Of a DNA stretch of 64,000 bases, positions 25,638 through 32,128 are shown piece after piece. The notes beneath the pieces were generated by a model, which saw only the letters and a program-made list of their open reading frames with translations, searched no databases and was not told where the DNA came from. The stretch is from Chitinophaga pendula. Lineage in GTDB: Bacteria; Bacteroidota; Bacteroidia; Chitinophagales; Chitinophagaceae. Numbering within the stretch: position 1 is the first letter of the stretch; the number at the start of each line of letters is the position of its first letter. The translations under genes were made by a program, and so were the position numbers. The stretch is from contig NZ_CP077769.1 in the NCBI RefSeq assembly GCF_020386615.1, positions 6,249,501 through 6,313,500 of the forward strand, written 5' to 3'.

Positions 25638-25832
25638 CTAAGAAAGGTTTTGGTCGATCGCTTCTTCTACTTGCTGCTTGCCTTCTTTTATCTTATTCTT
25701 CAGCCTGTCTGCATGATATTTTACCTTGTTGATCAGTTCATCTTTCTTATCCGTATGCAGGAAATAACATACTGCTGCACCTACAGCAGCACCGGCAATA
25801 AATGTGAAAAATGAATTTGAATTGTTCTCCAT
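25638..25832 (-). CDS. YtxH-like small membrane protein
   Basis: A 64-residue protein: one transmembrane helix (FFTFIAGAAVGAAVCYFL, about residues 8-25) followed by a lysine/glutamate-rich helix (KYHADRLKNKIKEGKQQVEEAI). This is the classic YtxH layout. It is the first gene of the YtxH/DUF1469/small-protein cluster; this gene order is common in Bacteroidota and often associated with general stress, though the role is not established. Confidence 0.85.
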   Translation of the reverse strand: MENNSNSFFTFIAGAAVGAAVCYFLHTDKKDELINKVKYHADRLKNKIKEGKQQVEEAIDQNLS

Positions 25833-26243
25833 GATAAATGGTTTTTTATGTGTGAATCAATAATACTAACAAACAGCATAGCCTTTAGGTTTGGCTTTTG
25901 TAGGCACACGTCGTCTACACAAGTGGTCATATATGGACAATAGCGAAATATGGCTGGATTTTAATTCTAATGGGTTATACAGTATAGATACTTTTGCTCA
26001 CTGCGGTCAACATCTCTGATTAATTGTCCAACCAACACTACCTTTTTTTACCACTACAAACGTGCTCATGATAAACAAACCCAAATTATATGCCAAAGCT
26101 GTCATACAAAACACACATCAGAATGTAAACATTCAATTTAAACGTTATAAAATAAAAATATGCATATCTAAATCCCCATATCTCCCAAACAGCGATGTCT
26201 GCCTTAATAGGCAGACATCGCTTAATACAAAAATCAGCTGGCG
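25833..26243. other. Intergenic region between the GG peptides and the YtxH operon
   Basis: About 410 AT-rich bases. It contains the probable terminator of the peptide operon (26191-26222) and must contain the YtxH operon promoter (TATTATTG-like sequence near 25857-25864 on the minus strand, weak). A plus-strand TACTTTTG (25989-25996) also matches the -7 consensus but no convincing gene follows. Confidence 0.4.
26191..26222 (-). terminator. Hairpin downstream of the GG-peptide genes
   Basis: AGCGATGTCTGCC (26191-26203) pairs perfectly with GGCAGACATCGCT, six-base loop. The U-tract is weak (GTTTG on the minus strand), but the position right after the last peptide stop fits a terminator. Confidence 0.65.
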
Positions 26244-26447
26244 TTATCCGCGCTTGTCAACACAATATCCATAATCAGCAAACTGTACCCATGCACATCT
26301 ACAGGTACCTTCACAGGTCGCTCCGGCAAAACCGCCACACATGGGGCCGGCACAGGATGCAGCAGCAGCAGTCACACCACCGCCTGTTAATTGTTGCAAG
26401 GTATTTCTGCCAAGCGGCGTACCAAAAGAATTCAGGTTCTTTTTCAT
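26244..26447 (-). CDS. Cysteine-rich peptide with double-glycine leader (peptide A)
   Basis: A 67-residue precursor-like peptide. The leader MKKNLNSFGTPLGRNTLQQL ends in TGGG, the double-glycine processing signal recognised by C39 peptidase-containing ABC exporters, and its Phe/Leu/Leu spacing is the type seen in many Bacteroidota natural-product precursors. The remaining about 44 residues carry six Cys spaced C-x4-C-x7-C-x3-C-x-C-x10-C, suitable for three disulfides or for modification. It is the second gene of a two-peptide unit, 41 bases after peptide B. No lanthionine synthetase, radical SAM enzyme or ABC exporter lies within the window, so the maturation route is unknown. It may be a bacteriocin-like or signalling peptide. 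Confidence 0.72.
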   Translation of the reverse strand: MKKNLNSFGTPLGRNTLQQLTGGGVTAAAASCAGPMCGGFAGATCEGTCRCAWVQFADYGYCVDKRG

Positions 26448-26488
26448 AAAGATTATTTAATTGAGGGTTTAAATGCTTACGTAAAAGA

Positions 26489-26683
26489 TCATGGCACACA
26501 TCTCCATTCTCCCGCGATCATAGGCCGGCATTGACAAGGCTGCGGACAAATATTCAGACAGTCCTGCTTTACAAGGTACGGTACTCGGCCAAAACAAACT
26601 TCAGGCAACTCACGGCCACCGCCCTTGACATGTTTCATCGCCGCACGATCCAATAATAAAAAGTTGGAAAATGATCGCTTCAT
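26489..26683 (-). CDS. Cysteine-rich peptide with double-glycine leader (peptide B)
   Basis: A 64-residue precursor-like peptide. Leader MKRSFSNFLLLDRAAMKHV ends in KGGG. The mature part of about 41 residues has six Cys spaced C-x11-C-x3-C-x3-C-x-C-x9-C. Its last four Cys match those of peptide A (C-x3-C-x-C-x9/10-C), so the two appear to be diverged paralogues or a two-component pair. It is the first gene of the unit. A Trp-Arg precedes the last Cys, while peptide A has Gly-Tyr there. The function is unknown; the evidence for translation is the conserved architecture shared by two adjacent frames. Confidence 0.72.
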   Translation of the reverse strand: MKRSFSNFLLLDRAAMKHVKGGGRELPEVCFGRVPYLVKQDCLNICPQPCQCRPMIAGEWRCVP

Positions 26684-26777
26684 GGAATTTTATTTTACAG
26701 GTGATAAGAATATACGGTCATTGGTAATATTAGGACATCTCACTGCTATCCCCTGACAGATATCATATGAAACAAAC

Positions 26778-26811
26778 AAGCCCTTACCACGGCATACCGT
26801 AGTAAGGGCTT
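26778..26811 (-). terminator. Terminator downstream of tRNA-Thr
   Basis: AAGCCCTTAC pairs perfectly with GTAAGGGCTT, with further pairing inside; on the minus strand GTTTGTTTC follows. Confidence 0.7.
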
Positions 26812-26820
26812 GATATAAAG

Positions 26821-26893
26821 AGCCAACCATGGGGCTCGAACCCACGACCTACAATTTACGAAACTGTTGCTCTACCAGCTGAGCTAGGTTGGC
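26821..26893 (-). tRNA. tRNA-Thr (anticodon CGT)
   Basis: A 73-base cloverleaf on the minus strand. Acceptor arms GCCAACC/GGTTGGC pair fully; D arm GCTC...GAGC; anticodon stem ACAGT/ATTGT with loop TTCGTAA, anticodon CGT reading ACG; T arm GTGGG-TTCGAGC-CCCAT. The 3' CCA is not encoded. A promoter-like TATTTTTA lies about 12 bases upstream and a hairpin terminator just downstream, so it is a single-gene unit. Confidence 0.96.
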
Positions 26894-26904
26894 GGAACGT
26901 ATAG

Positions 26905-26912
26905 TAAAAATA
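26905..26912 (-). promoter_or_regulatory. Putative -7 element (TATTTTTA) for tRNA-Thr
   Basis: TATTTTTA on the minus strand, 12 bases before the mature tRNA 5' end. Confidence 0.4.
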
Positions 26913-26933
26913 CATATCCGCTCCGATTCTTCC

Positions 26934-27503
26934 TTAGCTTTTTTCCGGATTATATAACATCGCCGTACATAAACAATGTTTATGGTTTTTGGCGGTCAGG
27001 ATAGGATAGTTCACACAGCTTTTACAGCCATCCCAGAACCGTGGGTCCTGTGTAATATCTGCATATACCACCGGTTCAAATCCCATACGCGTATTGATCT
27101 TCATAACAGCGGCGCCGGTAGTGATACCAAATATCATTGCCTGCGGATAAAGCTGACGGCAAAGGTCAAACAACTGTTGCTTGATAGCGGCAGCAATACC
27201 CAGCTTACGGTACTCCCCCGCCACGATCAAACCACTGTTGGATACATATCGGCCATTATCATAACTCTCCAGGTAAGCAAACCCGGCCCAGTAGCCATCC
27301 GGTGTAAAAGCGATCACCGCCTTACCTGCCCGCATCTTGGCTGCGATAGCTTCCGGCGAACGTTTGGAGATACCAGTACCCCTGGCTTTGGCTGATGCCT
27401 CCATCTCCTGTGTAATGAACCATGCAAAATCTGCATCGGCTGCGGTAGCAGTCCGGATAATGATGTCCTGTGCAGTCAGCGTACTGACTTCCTCGGTTTC
27501 CAT
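26934..27503 (-). CDS. GNAT N-acyltransferase of the Bacteroidota arginine-cluster type
   Basis: A 189-residue GNAT-fold acyltransferase. The acetyl-CoA pyrophosphate loop is in IVAGEYRKLGIAAAIK, preceded by VSNSGL. The N-terminal half has AKARGTGISKRSPEAIAAKM and the C-terminus the unusual Cys-rich tail FWDGCKSCVNYPIL, then CLCTAMLYNP. I recall the same motifs in the acyltransferase encoded at the head of arginine gene clusters in Bacteroides and relatives, where it is thought to make the N-acylglutamate that starts ornithine synthesis. No other arg gene is in the window, so this assignment is by family resemblance. It lies one base after the preceding small gene and is surely cotranscribed with it. 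Confidence 0.82.
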   Translation of the reverse strand: METEEVSTLTAQDIIIRTATAADADFAWFITQEMEASAKARGTGISKRSPEAIAAKMRAGKAVIAFTPDGYWAGFAYLESYDNGRYVSNSGLIVAGEYRKLGIAAAIKQQLFDLCRQLYPQAMIFGITTGAAVMKINTRMGFEPVVYADITQDPRFWDGCKSCVNYPILTAKNHKHCLCTAMLYNPEKS

Positions 27504-27504
27504 G

Positions 27505-27873
27505 TTATTTGTTTGAAGTGTTGATTCCCAAATGTTGTTGCATATATAATGGATAAAAACTGGCGGGTATAAGCGAATACAATTGTATACGGGTAACCTT
27601 GTCTACCAATGGCACCCGGGACAATGAAGACACAACGATCTCTGCCACTGCCCTCCGTACTACCGGGTTTCCCCGCTCATATAACCGGCCCGCCACCTGC
27701 AGACATCTCGCCAGTGTAGAGAAATTATGCTCTTGTAACTGACGTAACATATAGTCCTTAAAGCAGGTAACCGTTTCGTAAATGTGAAACACGGCTGGAA
27801 ACTGATGTAATGGCCGCCTTAACTCAGGCAACGCATCTTCTATACAAGCGGGTACTTCATATTGATTGATCAT
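27505..27873 (-). CDS. Small protein cotranscribed with the GNAT enzyme, unknown function
   Basis: A 122-residue all-alpha soluble protein (start MINQYEVPACIEDALPELR at 27873; the frame is open further upstream, but that part looks non-coding). It contains several amphipathic helices, including FKDYMLRQLQEHNFSTLARCLQVAGRLYERG and a VDKVTRIQLYSLIPASFYPLYMQQHLG tail. The spacing of residues resembles small helical DUF7674-type proteins, but I am not sure of the family. One base separates its stop from the GNAT start, indicating translational coupling and perhaps a joint function. Confidence 0.65.
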   Translation of the reverse strand: MINQYEVPACIEDALPELRRPLHQFPAVFHIYETVTCFKDYMLRQLQEHNFSTLARCLQVAGRLYERGNPVVRRAVAEIVVSSLSRVPLVDKVTRIQLYSLIPASFYPLYMQQHLGINTSNK

Positions 27874-28268
27874 ATATACCTCCTCTTCGTTTAATGTTGC
27901 TGTAAATATTTCGCCAGCAACTGTGCTACAATGGACAATGCTACCGTCGCCGCCAGTATATAATACATTGTGTATCGCCGCTGGGGGCATTGCCGCTCCC
28001 GGTGAAAACTGCGCCGGGGTATTTTGCTGAGCTTCGGTTGCATGTCGATCAGGTTTGATACACTATGCCAAATTATATTCCAGCTCCCATCATACCCAGG
28101 TTCCTTACCAGCAAACAAGCTATAGACAAAGATTTCAGCCCTCACACAGATAACATCCCCCTTCTGCACTCGCCACAAACCCTTCCGTTTCTGAAGGATA
28201 TTTACATTATCTGTAAAGTCCTGCTCATATGGTACATATCTTGTACCCCTTTCTGTTAAAGCACTGTT
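27874..28268. other. Divergent intergenic region
   Basis: 395 bases between the minus-strand small gene and the DUF72 gene. It must contain both promoters, but I find no exact TAnnTTTG. A minus-strand frame across it (27891-28295) overlaps the DUF72 start and lacks protein-like features except a 25-codon hydrophobic end (MYYILAATVALSIVAQLLAK, stop at 27891), which could be a tiny membrane peptide but is unsupported. Confidence 0.4.
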
Positions 28269-29033
28269 ATGAAAAGTTGGCGCACAAAAGTGCATATCAG
28301 CACCTCAGGATGGAGCTATAAGGATTGGAAAGGACTTTATTATCCGGATGATGTCAAACCCATCGATTACCTTTCCTTCTATGCAAAAGAATTTGACTGT
28401 ACAGAGATCAATACCAGCTTCTATCACCTGCCTAAAAAACAGACTGTGATCAATTGGGCTGAAAAAGTACCCGCCCATTTCCGGTTCTGTCCTAAATTAA
28501 GCCGGTACATTACACACTACAAAAAGTTACGGGATAGCGAATCGTCCCTACGCATCTTCTTTGACGTATTCGACCTGATACAACCCAAGCTGGGTCCTGT
28601 GCTGATACAACTACCTGCACAGGTACATTTCCAGGAAGATATCGCAGCAGCATTCTACCAGGTCCTACACGAACAATACGGCTCTTACCGGTTTGCCATA
28701 GAGGTACGCGACAAAAGCTGGTTTGCTGGCAATAGCCTGGCACTGATGGAAAAATACAACGTAGGATTGGTTATCGCCCACTCCGGAAAACGATTCCCCT
28801 ACAAAGAAGCCGTAACCGCCAAACATATCTATCTACGCTTTCACGGTCCTGGAAAATTATACGCATCCAGCTATACCAAACAAAGTTTGCGGGCCTATGC
28901 GAAAAAATGCTGCCATTGGCTGCAGCATGGTCATGAAATTTGGATATTCTTTAATAATGACTTTTATGGATATGCAATTGAAAATGCACGTACGTTAAAT
29001 ACCATGATAGCGGAAGAAATGGGCAAACAATGA
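28269..29033 (+). CDS. DUF72 domain protein (YecE-like)
   Basis: A 254-residue TIM-barrel-like protein of DUF72. The family pattern is clear: STSGWSYKDWKGLYYP at the N-terminus, EINTSFYHLPKKQTVINWAEKVP, FCPKLSRYITH, a LGPVLIQLPAQ strand, FAIEVRDKSWF, YLRFHGPGKLY and the C-terminal FFNND with Asn-rich end. The arrangement of invariant acidic and aromatic residues suggests an enzyme with distant likeness to AP endonuclease barrels, but the reaction is unknown. Monocistronic. Confidence 0.92.
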   Translation: MKSWRTKVHISTSGWSYKDWKGLYYPDDVKPIDYLSFYAKEFDCTEINTSFYHLPKKQTVINWAEKVPAHFRFCPKLSRYITHYKKLRDSESSLRIFFDVFDLIQPKLGPVLIQLPAQVHFQEDIAAAFYQVLHEQYGSYRFAIEVRDKSWFAGNSLALMEKYNVGLVIAHSGKRFPYKEAVTAKHIYLRFHGPGKLYASSYTKQSLRAYAKKCCHWLQHGHEIWIFFNNDFYGYAIENARTLNTMIAEEMGKQ

Positions 29034-29034
29034 A

Positions 29035-29062
29035 AAAGGCCCCGCGACAGCACGGGACCTCT
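29035..29062 (-). terminator. Terminator on the minus strand after the 22-codon gene
   Basis: GGTCCCG pairs with CGGGGCC (one T-G) around a short loop, followed on the minus strand by TTTTTCATT. It lies only about 14 bases after the stop of the tiny frame at 29076-29144. Confidence 0.7.
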
Positions 29063-29075
29063 TAACACTAACACT

Positions 29076-29144
29076 TTAACCTATTATTCTGAAAACTAAA
29101 ACCAAAATGTGTTTCACTCCATCATCGCCATAACGCTTGCGCAT
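29076..29144 (-). CDS. Possible 22-residue peptide gene with own promoter and terminator
   Basis: A 22-codon frame starting MRKRYGDDGVKH and ending in a hydrophobic ILVLVFRIIG. A perfect -7 element TATATTTG (29159-29166) lies about 14 bases upstream and a hairpin plus T-run follows the stop by about 14 bases, so the transcript would be only about 110 bases and mostly this frame. The leader would be about 8 bases, like other short leaders in this phylum. The basic head plus hydrophobic tail suggests membrane association. Alternatively the transcript is a small RNA and the frame is chance. No protein family is recognised. Confidence 0.35.
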   Translation of the reverse strand: MRKRYGDDGVKHILVLVFRIIG

Positions 29145-29158
29145 GTAGCATGATGAAG

Positions 29159-29166
29159 CAAATATA
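29159..29166 (-). promoter_or_regulatory. -7 element TATATTTG driving the 29.1 kb small transcript
   Basis: Exact TAnnTTTG on the minus strand, located downstream of the YbaB gene end and not needed by any larger gene. Confidence 0.45.
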
Positions 29167-29294
29167 GAGCTCCTGCTCACAGACCAGCTACCGCTGCTCC
29201 ACATTAGAATAACTTTAACAGAAATAAATAAAGTACTGTTAATTCGTACGATACATGACAATTATCATTGGCTGTTCCGGATGGTTAACGCTAC

Positions 29295-29600
29295 TTACAG
29301 CCCCAAACCGCCAAACATACCCCCCGCTACTCCCTTCATTTCCGCCTCATAGGCCTCCTCAGCATTCTTTAATGCCCTGTTCAACGCTGTGATCAACAGA
29401 TCCTCCAACTCCTCTTTCTGCTCTTCTGCCAACAACCGGGGGGATACTTCTATACTCTTTACTTCTCGATTACCTGTCACCAATACCTTTATGGCACCAT
29501 CACCGGCTTCTCCCTCTACAGTGATCTGCGCCAGACGCGCCTTACTTTCTGACATTTTTTGCTGCGCTTCCTGCAGCTTGCCGAACAAATCTCCTAACAT
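29295..29600 (-). CDS. YbaB/EbfC nucleoid-associated protein
   Basis: A 101-residue small DNA-binding protein that coats or bends DNA as a tweezer-shaped dimer. The start ATG at 29600 gives MLGDLFGKLQEAQQKM, the normal helical N-terminus; the earlier in-frame extension overlaps the promoter. The core strands contain VEGEAGDGAIKVLVTGNREVKSIEVSP, and the C-terminal helix ends in a Gly/Met-rich tail (GVAGGMFGGLGL) typical of the family. In many bacteria it lies by dnaX and recR; here it stands alone, divergent from the flavoprotein gene. Confidence 0.92.
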   Translation of the reverse strand: MLGDLFGKLQEAQQKMSESKARLAQITVEGEAGDGAIKVLVTGNREVKSIEVSPRLLAEEQKEELEDLLITALNRALKNAEEAYEAEMKGVAGGMFGGLGL

Positions 29601-29620
29601 AATATGTATTTTTCTGGCCG

Positions 29621-29628
29621 TAAAGATC
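29621..29628 (-). promoter_or_regulatory. Putative -7 element (GATCTTTA) for the YbaB gene
   Basis: Minus-strand variant of the recurring GATCTTTG octamer, 21 bases before the ATG at 29600. Confidence 0.35.
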
Positions 29629-29705
29629 AGAAAAAATCCCGGCTCCCCATCCGGCATACACCTGCACCGTATTTTGTCTTATCTTAACAGCCCAATTTTC
29701 ATGGA

Positions 29706-30944
29706 ATGATCGAAACAAAAGTATGTATCATAGGTGCCGGCCCCGGCGGCGCATGTGCAGCGCTTCAACTAGCCCAGCTGGGTATCCGCTCCGTAGTAGT
29801 AGATAAAGCTGTTTTCCCGAGAGACAAAGTCTGCGGCGACGGCCTCAGTGGCAAAGTAATCACCATACTCGAACGCATAGATAAAGATATGGCCAGGCGC
29901 CTCCAGGAAGCAACCTTCAAAATGAATAGCTTCGGCGTCACCTTCATATCCCCCAACCGCGTAGGAATGGATATCCCCTACGCTATGGACTACCAAAACC
30001 ATCGGGACGATCCCAGAGGATTCGTCTGTAAAAGAATAGACTTCGACAACTTCCTGGTAGATGAAATGAAACGCCGCCCAGAAATACAACTGTTCGAAGG
30101 CATCACGATCGACAAACACGAACGGCAACCTGATGGCTATCTCATCTCCGACACCTCCGGCCAGTTCACCGTCAAAGCCGATGTACTCATCGTCGCCAAT
30201 GGCGCACATTCTTCCTTTACCAAAGACGTCGCCAACATCCGCATGGAACCGGAACACTATATGGCAGGCGTACGGGCATATTATAAAGGAGTAAAAGACC
30301 TCCATCAGGATAGCTTTATCGAACTGCACTTCCTAAAAGGATTACTGCCAGGCTACTTCTGGATATTCCCCCTGCCTAATGGAGAAGCCAACGTAGGAGT
30401 TGGTATCGTCAGTGATGTCGCCCGTAAGAAGAAAATGAACTTGAAAAAGATACTGGTAGAGCTGCTGCAAAACGATCCCGTCTTTAAAGAGCGCTTTAAA
30501 GACGCGACCCTCACAGGCTCTATCGATGGCTACGGCCTGCCATTAGGCAGCAAAAGAAGAAAACTCTCCGGCGAACGTTATATGCTCGTCGGCGACGCCG
30601 CCTACCTGATCGACCCCTTCACCGGCGAAGGGATCGGCAATGCCCTTTATTCCGGTCGTATTGCCGCTCAGCAGGCGGCCGCCGCCATCGAAGCCCACGA
30701 CTTCAGCGAACAGGCACTCACCGCCTACGACGAAGCCGTTTACCGCATCCTCGGCCCGGAACAACAAGTCAGCACCAAATTGCAAAAATTGGTACGCTAC
30801 CCCTGGCTGTTCAATATGCTCATGAATATGGGTACCCGCAACAAGCAACTTAAAGAGCTCATGTCCTGCATGTTCCATGAGGTCGACCTGCGCAAAAAAC
30901 TGGGACAACCCTCCTTCTACCTGAAATTGCTTTTCAACCGATAA
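29706..30944 (+). CDS. Geranylgeranyl-reductase-family FAD oxidoreductase
   Basis: A 412-residue flavoprotein of the PHBH/geranylgeranyl reductase group. The FAD-binding GAGPGGACAA (residues 10-19) follows the first strand; FPRDKVCGDGLSG is the family-specific motif after it; VANGAHSSF and VGDAAYLIDPFTGEGIGNAL bind the flavin ribityl chain. Members reduce double bonds in isoprenoid chains or related lipids; here quinone side chains or membrane isoprenoids are possible, but this is an inference. There is no signal peptide or membrane helix. The gene precedes the DUF2891 gene by 13 bases, so the two are probably cotranscribed. Confidence 0.88.
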   Translation: MIETKVCIIGAGPGGACAALQLAQLGIRSVVVDKAVFPRDKVCGDGLSGKVITILERIDKDMARRLQEATFKMNSFGVTFISPNRVGMDIPYAMDYQNHRDDPRGFVCKRIDFDNFLVDEMKRRPEIQLFEGITIDKHERQPDGYLISDTSGQFTVKADVLIVANGAHSSFTKDVANIRMEPEHYMAGVRAYYKGVKDLHQDSFIELHFLKGLLPGYFWIFPLPNGEANVGVGIVSDVARKKKMNLKKILVELLQNDPVFKERFKDATLTGSIDGYGLPLGSKRRKLSGERYMLVGDAAYLIDPFTGEGIGNALYSGRIAAQQAAAAIEAHDFSEQALTAYDEAVYRILGPEQQVSTKLQKLVRYPWLFNMLMNMGTRNKQLKELMSCMFHEVDLRKKLGQPSFYLKLLFNR

Positions 30945-30957
30945 TATCAACATCATC

Positions 30958-32055
30958 GTGAAAAAATTGCTGTTCCTCGCCTTTTTAGTCACCTCAGCTT
31001 CATATGCTCAGGATAAAAAGGAAACGTATACCCATACCGCCGAAGGCCGGCTCGCCCTTACCACCGCTGGCGCCAGCCACCTGGCCAGGCTCCCCCTGCA
31101 TTGTATGCAACAACAATATCCCTACAAAACAGGGGTGGTATTCGCCGACAGCCAGCTCATCGCACCGCCACAGACCTATCACCCGGCCTTTTATGGTTGC
31201 TTCGACTGGCATAGCAGTGTACATGGCCACTGGATGCTCGTAAAATTGCTCAAATCATTTCCGGATCTCCCGGAGGCAGCCCAGATCCGCACCAAGCTGC
31301 TGGAAAATCTCTCCGCCGATAATATCCGTAAAGAACAACGCATCTTCCAGCAAAAAGAGAATAAAGGCTTCGAACGCATCTACGGCTGGAGCTGGCTGCT
31401 ACAACTGCAAACAGAACTCCTCACCTGGAACGATCCCGTAGCCCGACAACTACAGGCTAATATCGCTCCGCTGGCCACCCAGTTCTCCCGGGCATATATC
31501 GACTTCCTGGGTAAGATCATGTATCCCATCCGCGTAGGCGAACATACTAACCTCGCCTTCGGCCTCAGTCTCGCCTGGGATTATGCCGTTACCAGCAAGG
31601 ATGCCGCTTTACAGACCGCCATCCGTCAGGCCGCCCTCCGCTTCTACGCCAAGGATAAAGATTGCCCCATCACCTGGGAACCTGGTGGCTACGACTTCCT
31701 CTCCCCCTGCCTTGAAGAGGCAGACCTCATGTGGAGAGTACTGCCCGCCGCAGAATATCAAACCTGGGTACAGCAATTCTTGCCCGGCCTGTTTAAAGAA
31801 CAGATCGACATCCTCTCCATCGCACAGGTAAAAGACCGTACCGATGGTAAACTGGTACACCTTGATGGCCTTAACCTCAGCAGGGCTTGGTGCCTCTACG
31901 GTATCGCCCATCATGCCGGCAACAATCAGGCGGCCATCCTCCGCCTCGCCAATCAGCACCTGGAAGCAGCCATCCCACATGTCGCCAGCGGCGACTATGC
32001 AGGCGAACACTGGCTCGCCTCCTTCGCCGTATACGCACTCACCTGGGCCCGGTAA
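30958..32055 (+). CDS. DUF2891 secreted protein
   Basis: A 365-residue exported protein with GTG start (30958) and signal peptide MKKLLFLAFLVTSASYAQ. The mature part matches DUF2891: YHPAFYGCFDWHSSVHGHW near residue 75, FERIYGWSWLLQL, GEHTNLAFGLSLAWDYA and PGGYDFLSPCLEEADLMW. The repeated Trp/His and alpha-helical repeats suggest an (alpha/alpha) barrel, perhaps acting on carbohydrate, but no activity is known to me. It follows the FAD oxidoreductase by 13 bases and ends at a strong hairpin. Confidence 0.88.
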   Translation: MKKLLFLAFLVTSASYAQDKKETYTHTAEGRLALTTAGASHLARLPLHCMQQQYPYKTGVVFADSQLIAPPQTYHPAFYGCFDWHSSVHGHWMLVKLLKSFPDLPEAAQIRTKLLENLSADNIRKEQRIFQQKENKGFERIYGWSWLLQLQTELLTWNDPVARQLQANIAPLATQFSRAYIDFLGKIMYPIRVGEHTNLAFGLSLAWDYAVTSKDAALQTAIRQAALRFYAKDKDCPITWEPGGYDFLSPCLEEADLMWRVLPAAEYQTWVQQFLPGLFKEQIDILSIAQVKDRTDGKLVHLDGLNLSRAWCLYGIAHHAGNNQAAILRLANQHLEAAIPHVASGDYAGEHWLASFAVYALTWAR

Positions 32056-32069
32056 TCCGGGTAAAATAT

Positions 32070-32114
32070 AAAGCGGGAGGGGTAGCATGCCAGCATGCTA
32101 CCCCTCCCGCTTTT
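32070..32114. terminator. Long perfect bidirectional terminator
   Basis: AAAGCGGGAGGGGTAGCATGC and its exact reverse complement, two-base gap, with T-runs on both sides; it serves the DUF2891 gene and the convergent amidohydrolase gene. Confidence 0.9.
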
Positions 32115-32128
32115 ACATAGATGACCCT

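Noticed and set aside
26062..26274. Plus-strand frame of 70 codons near a TACTTTTG match
   Set aside because: Runs through the hairpin terminator and into the antisense of peptide A; Lys/Asn-rich AT-derived composition.
27891..28295. Minus-strand frame of 134 codons
   Set aside because: Overlaps the DUF72 start and the divergent promoter region; only its last 25 codons look at all protein-like.
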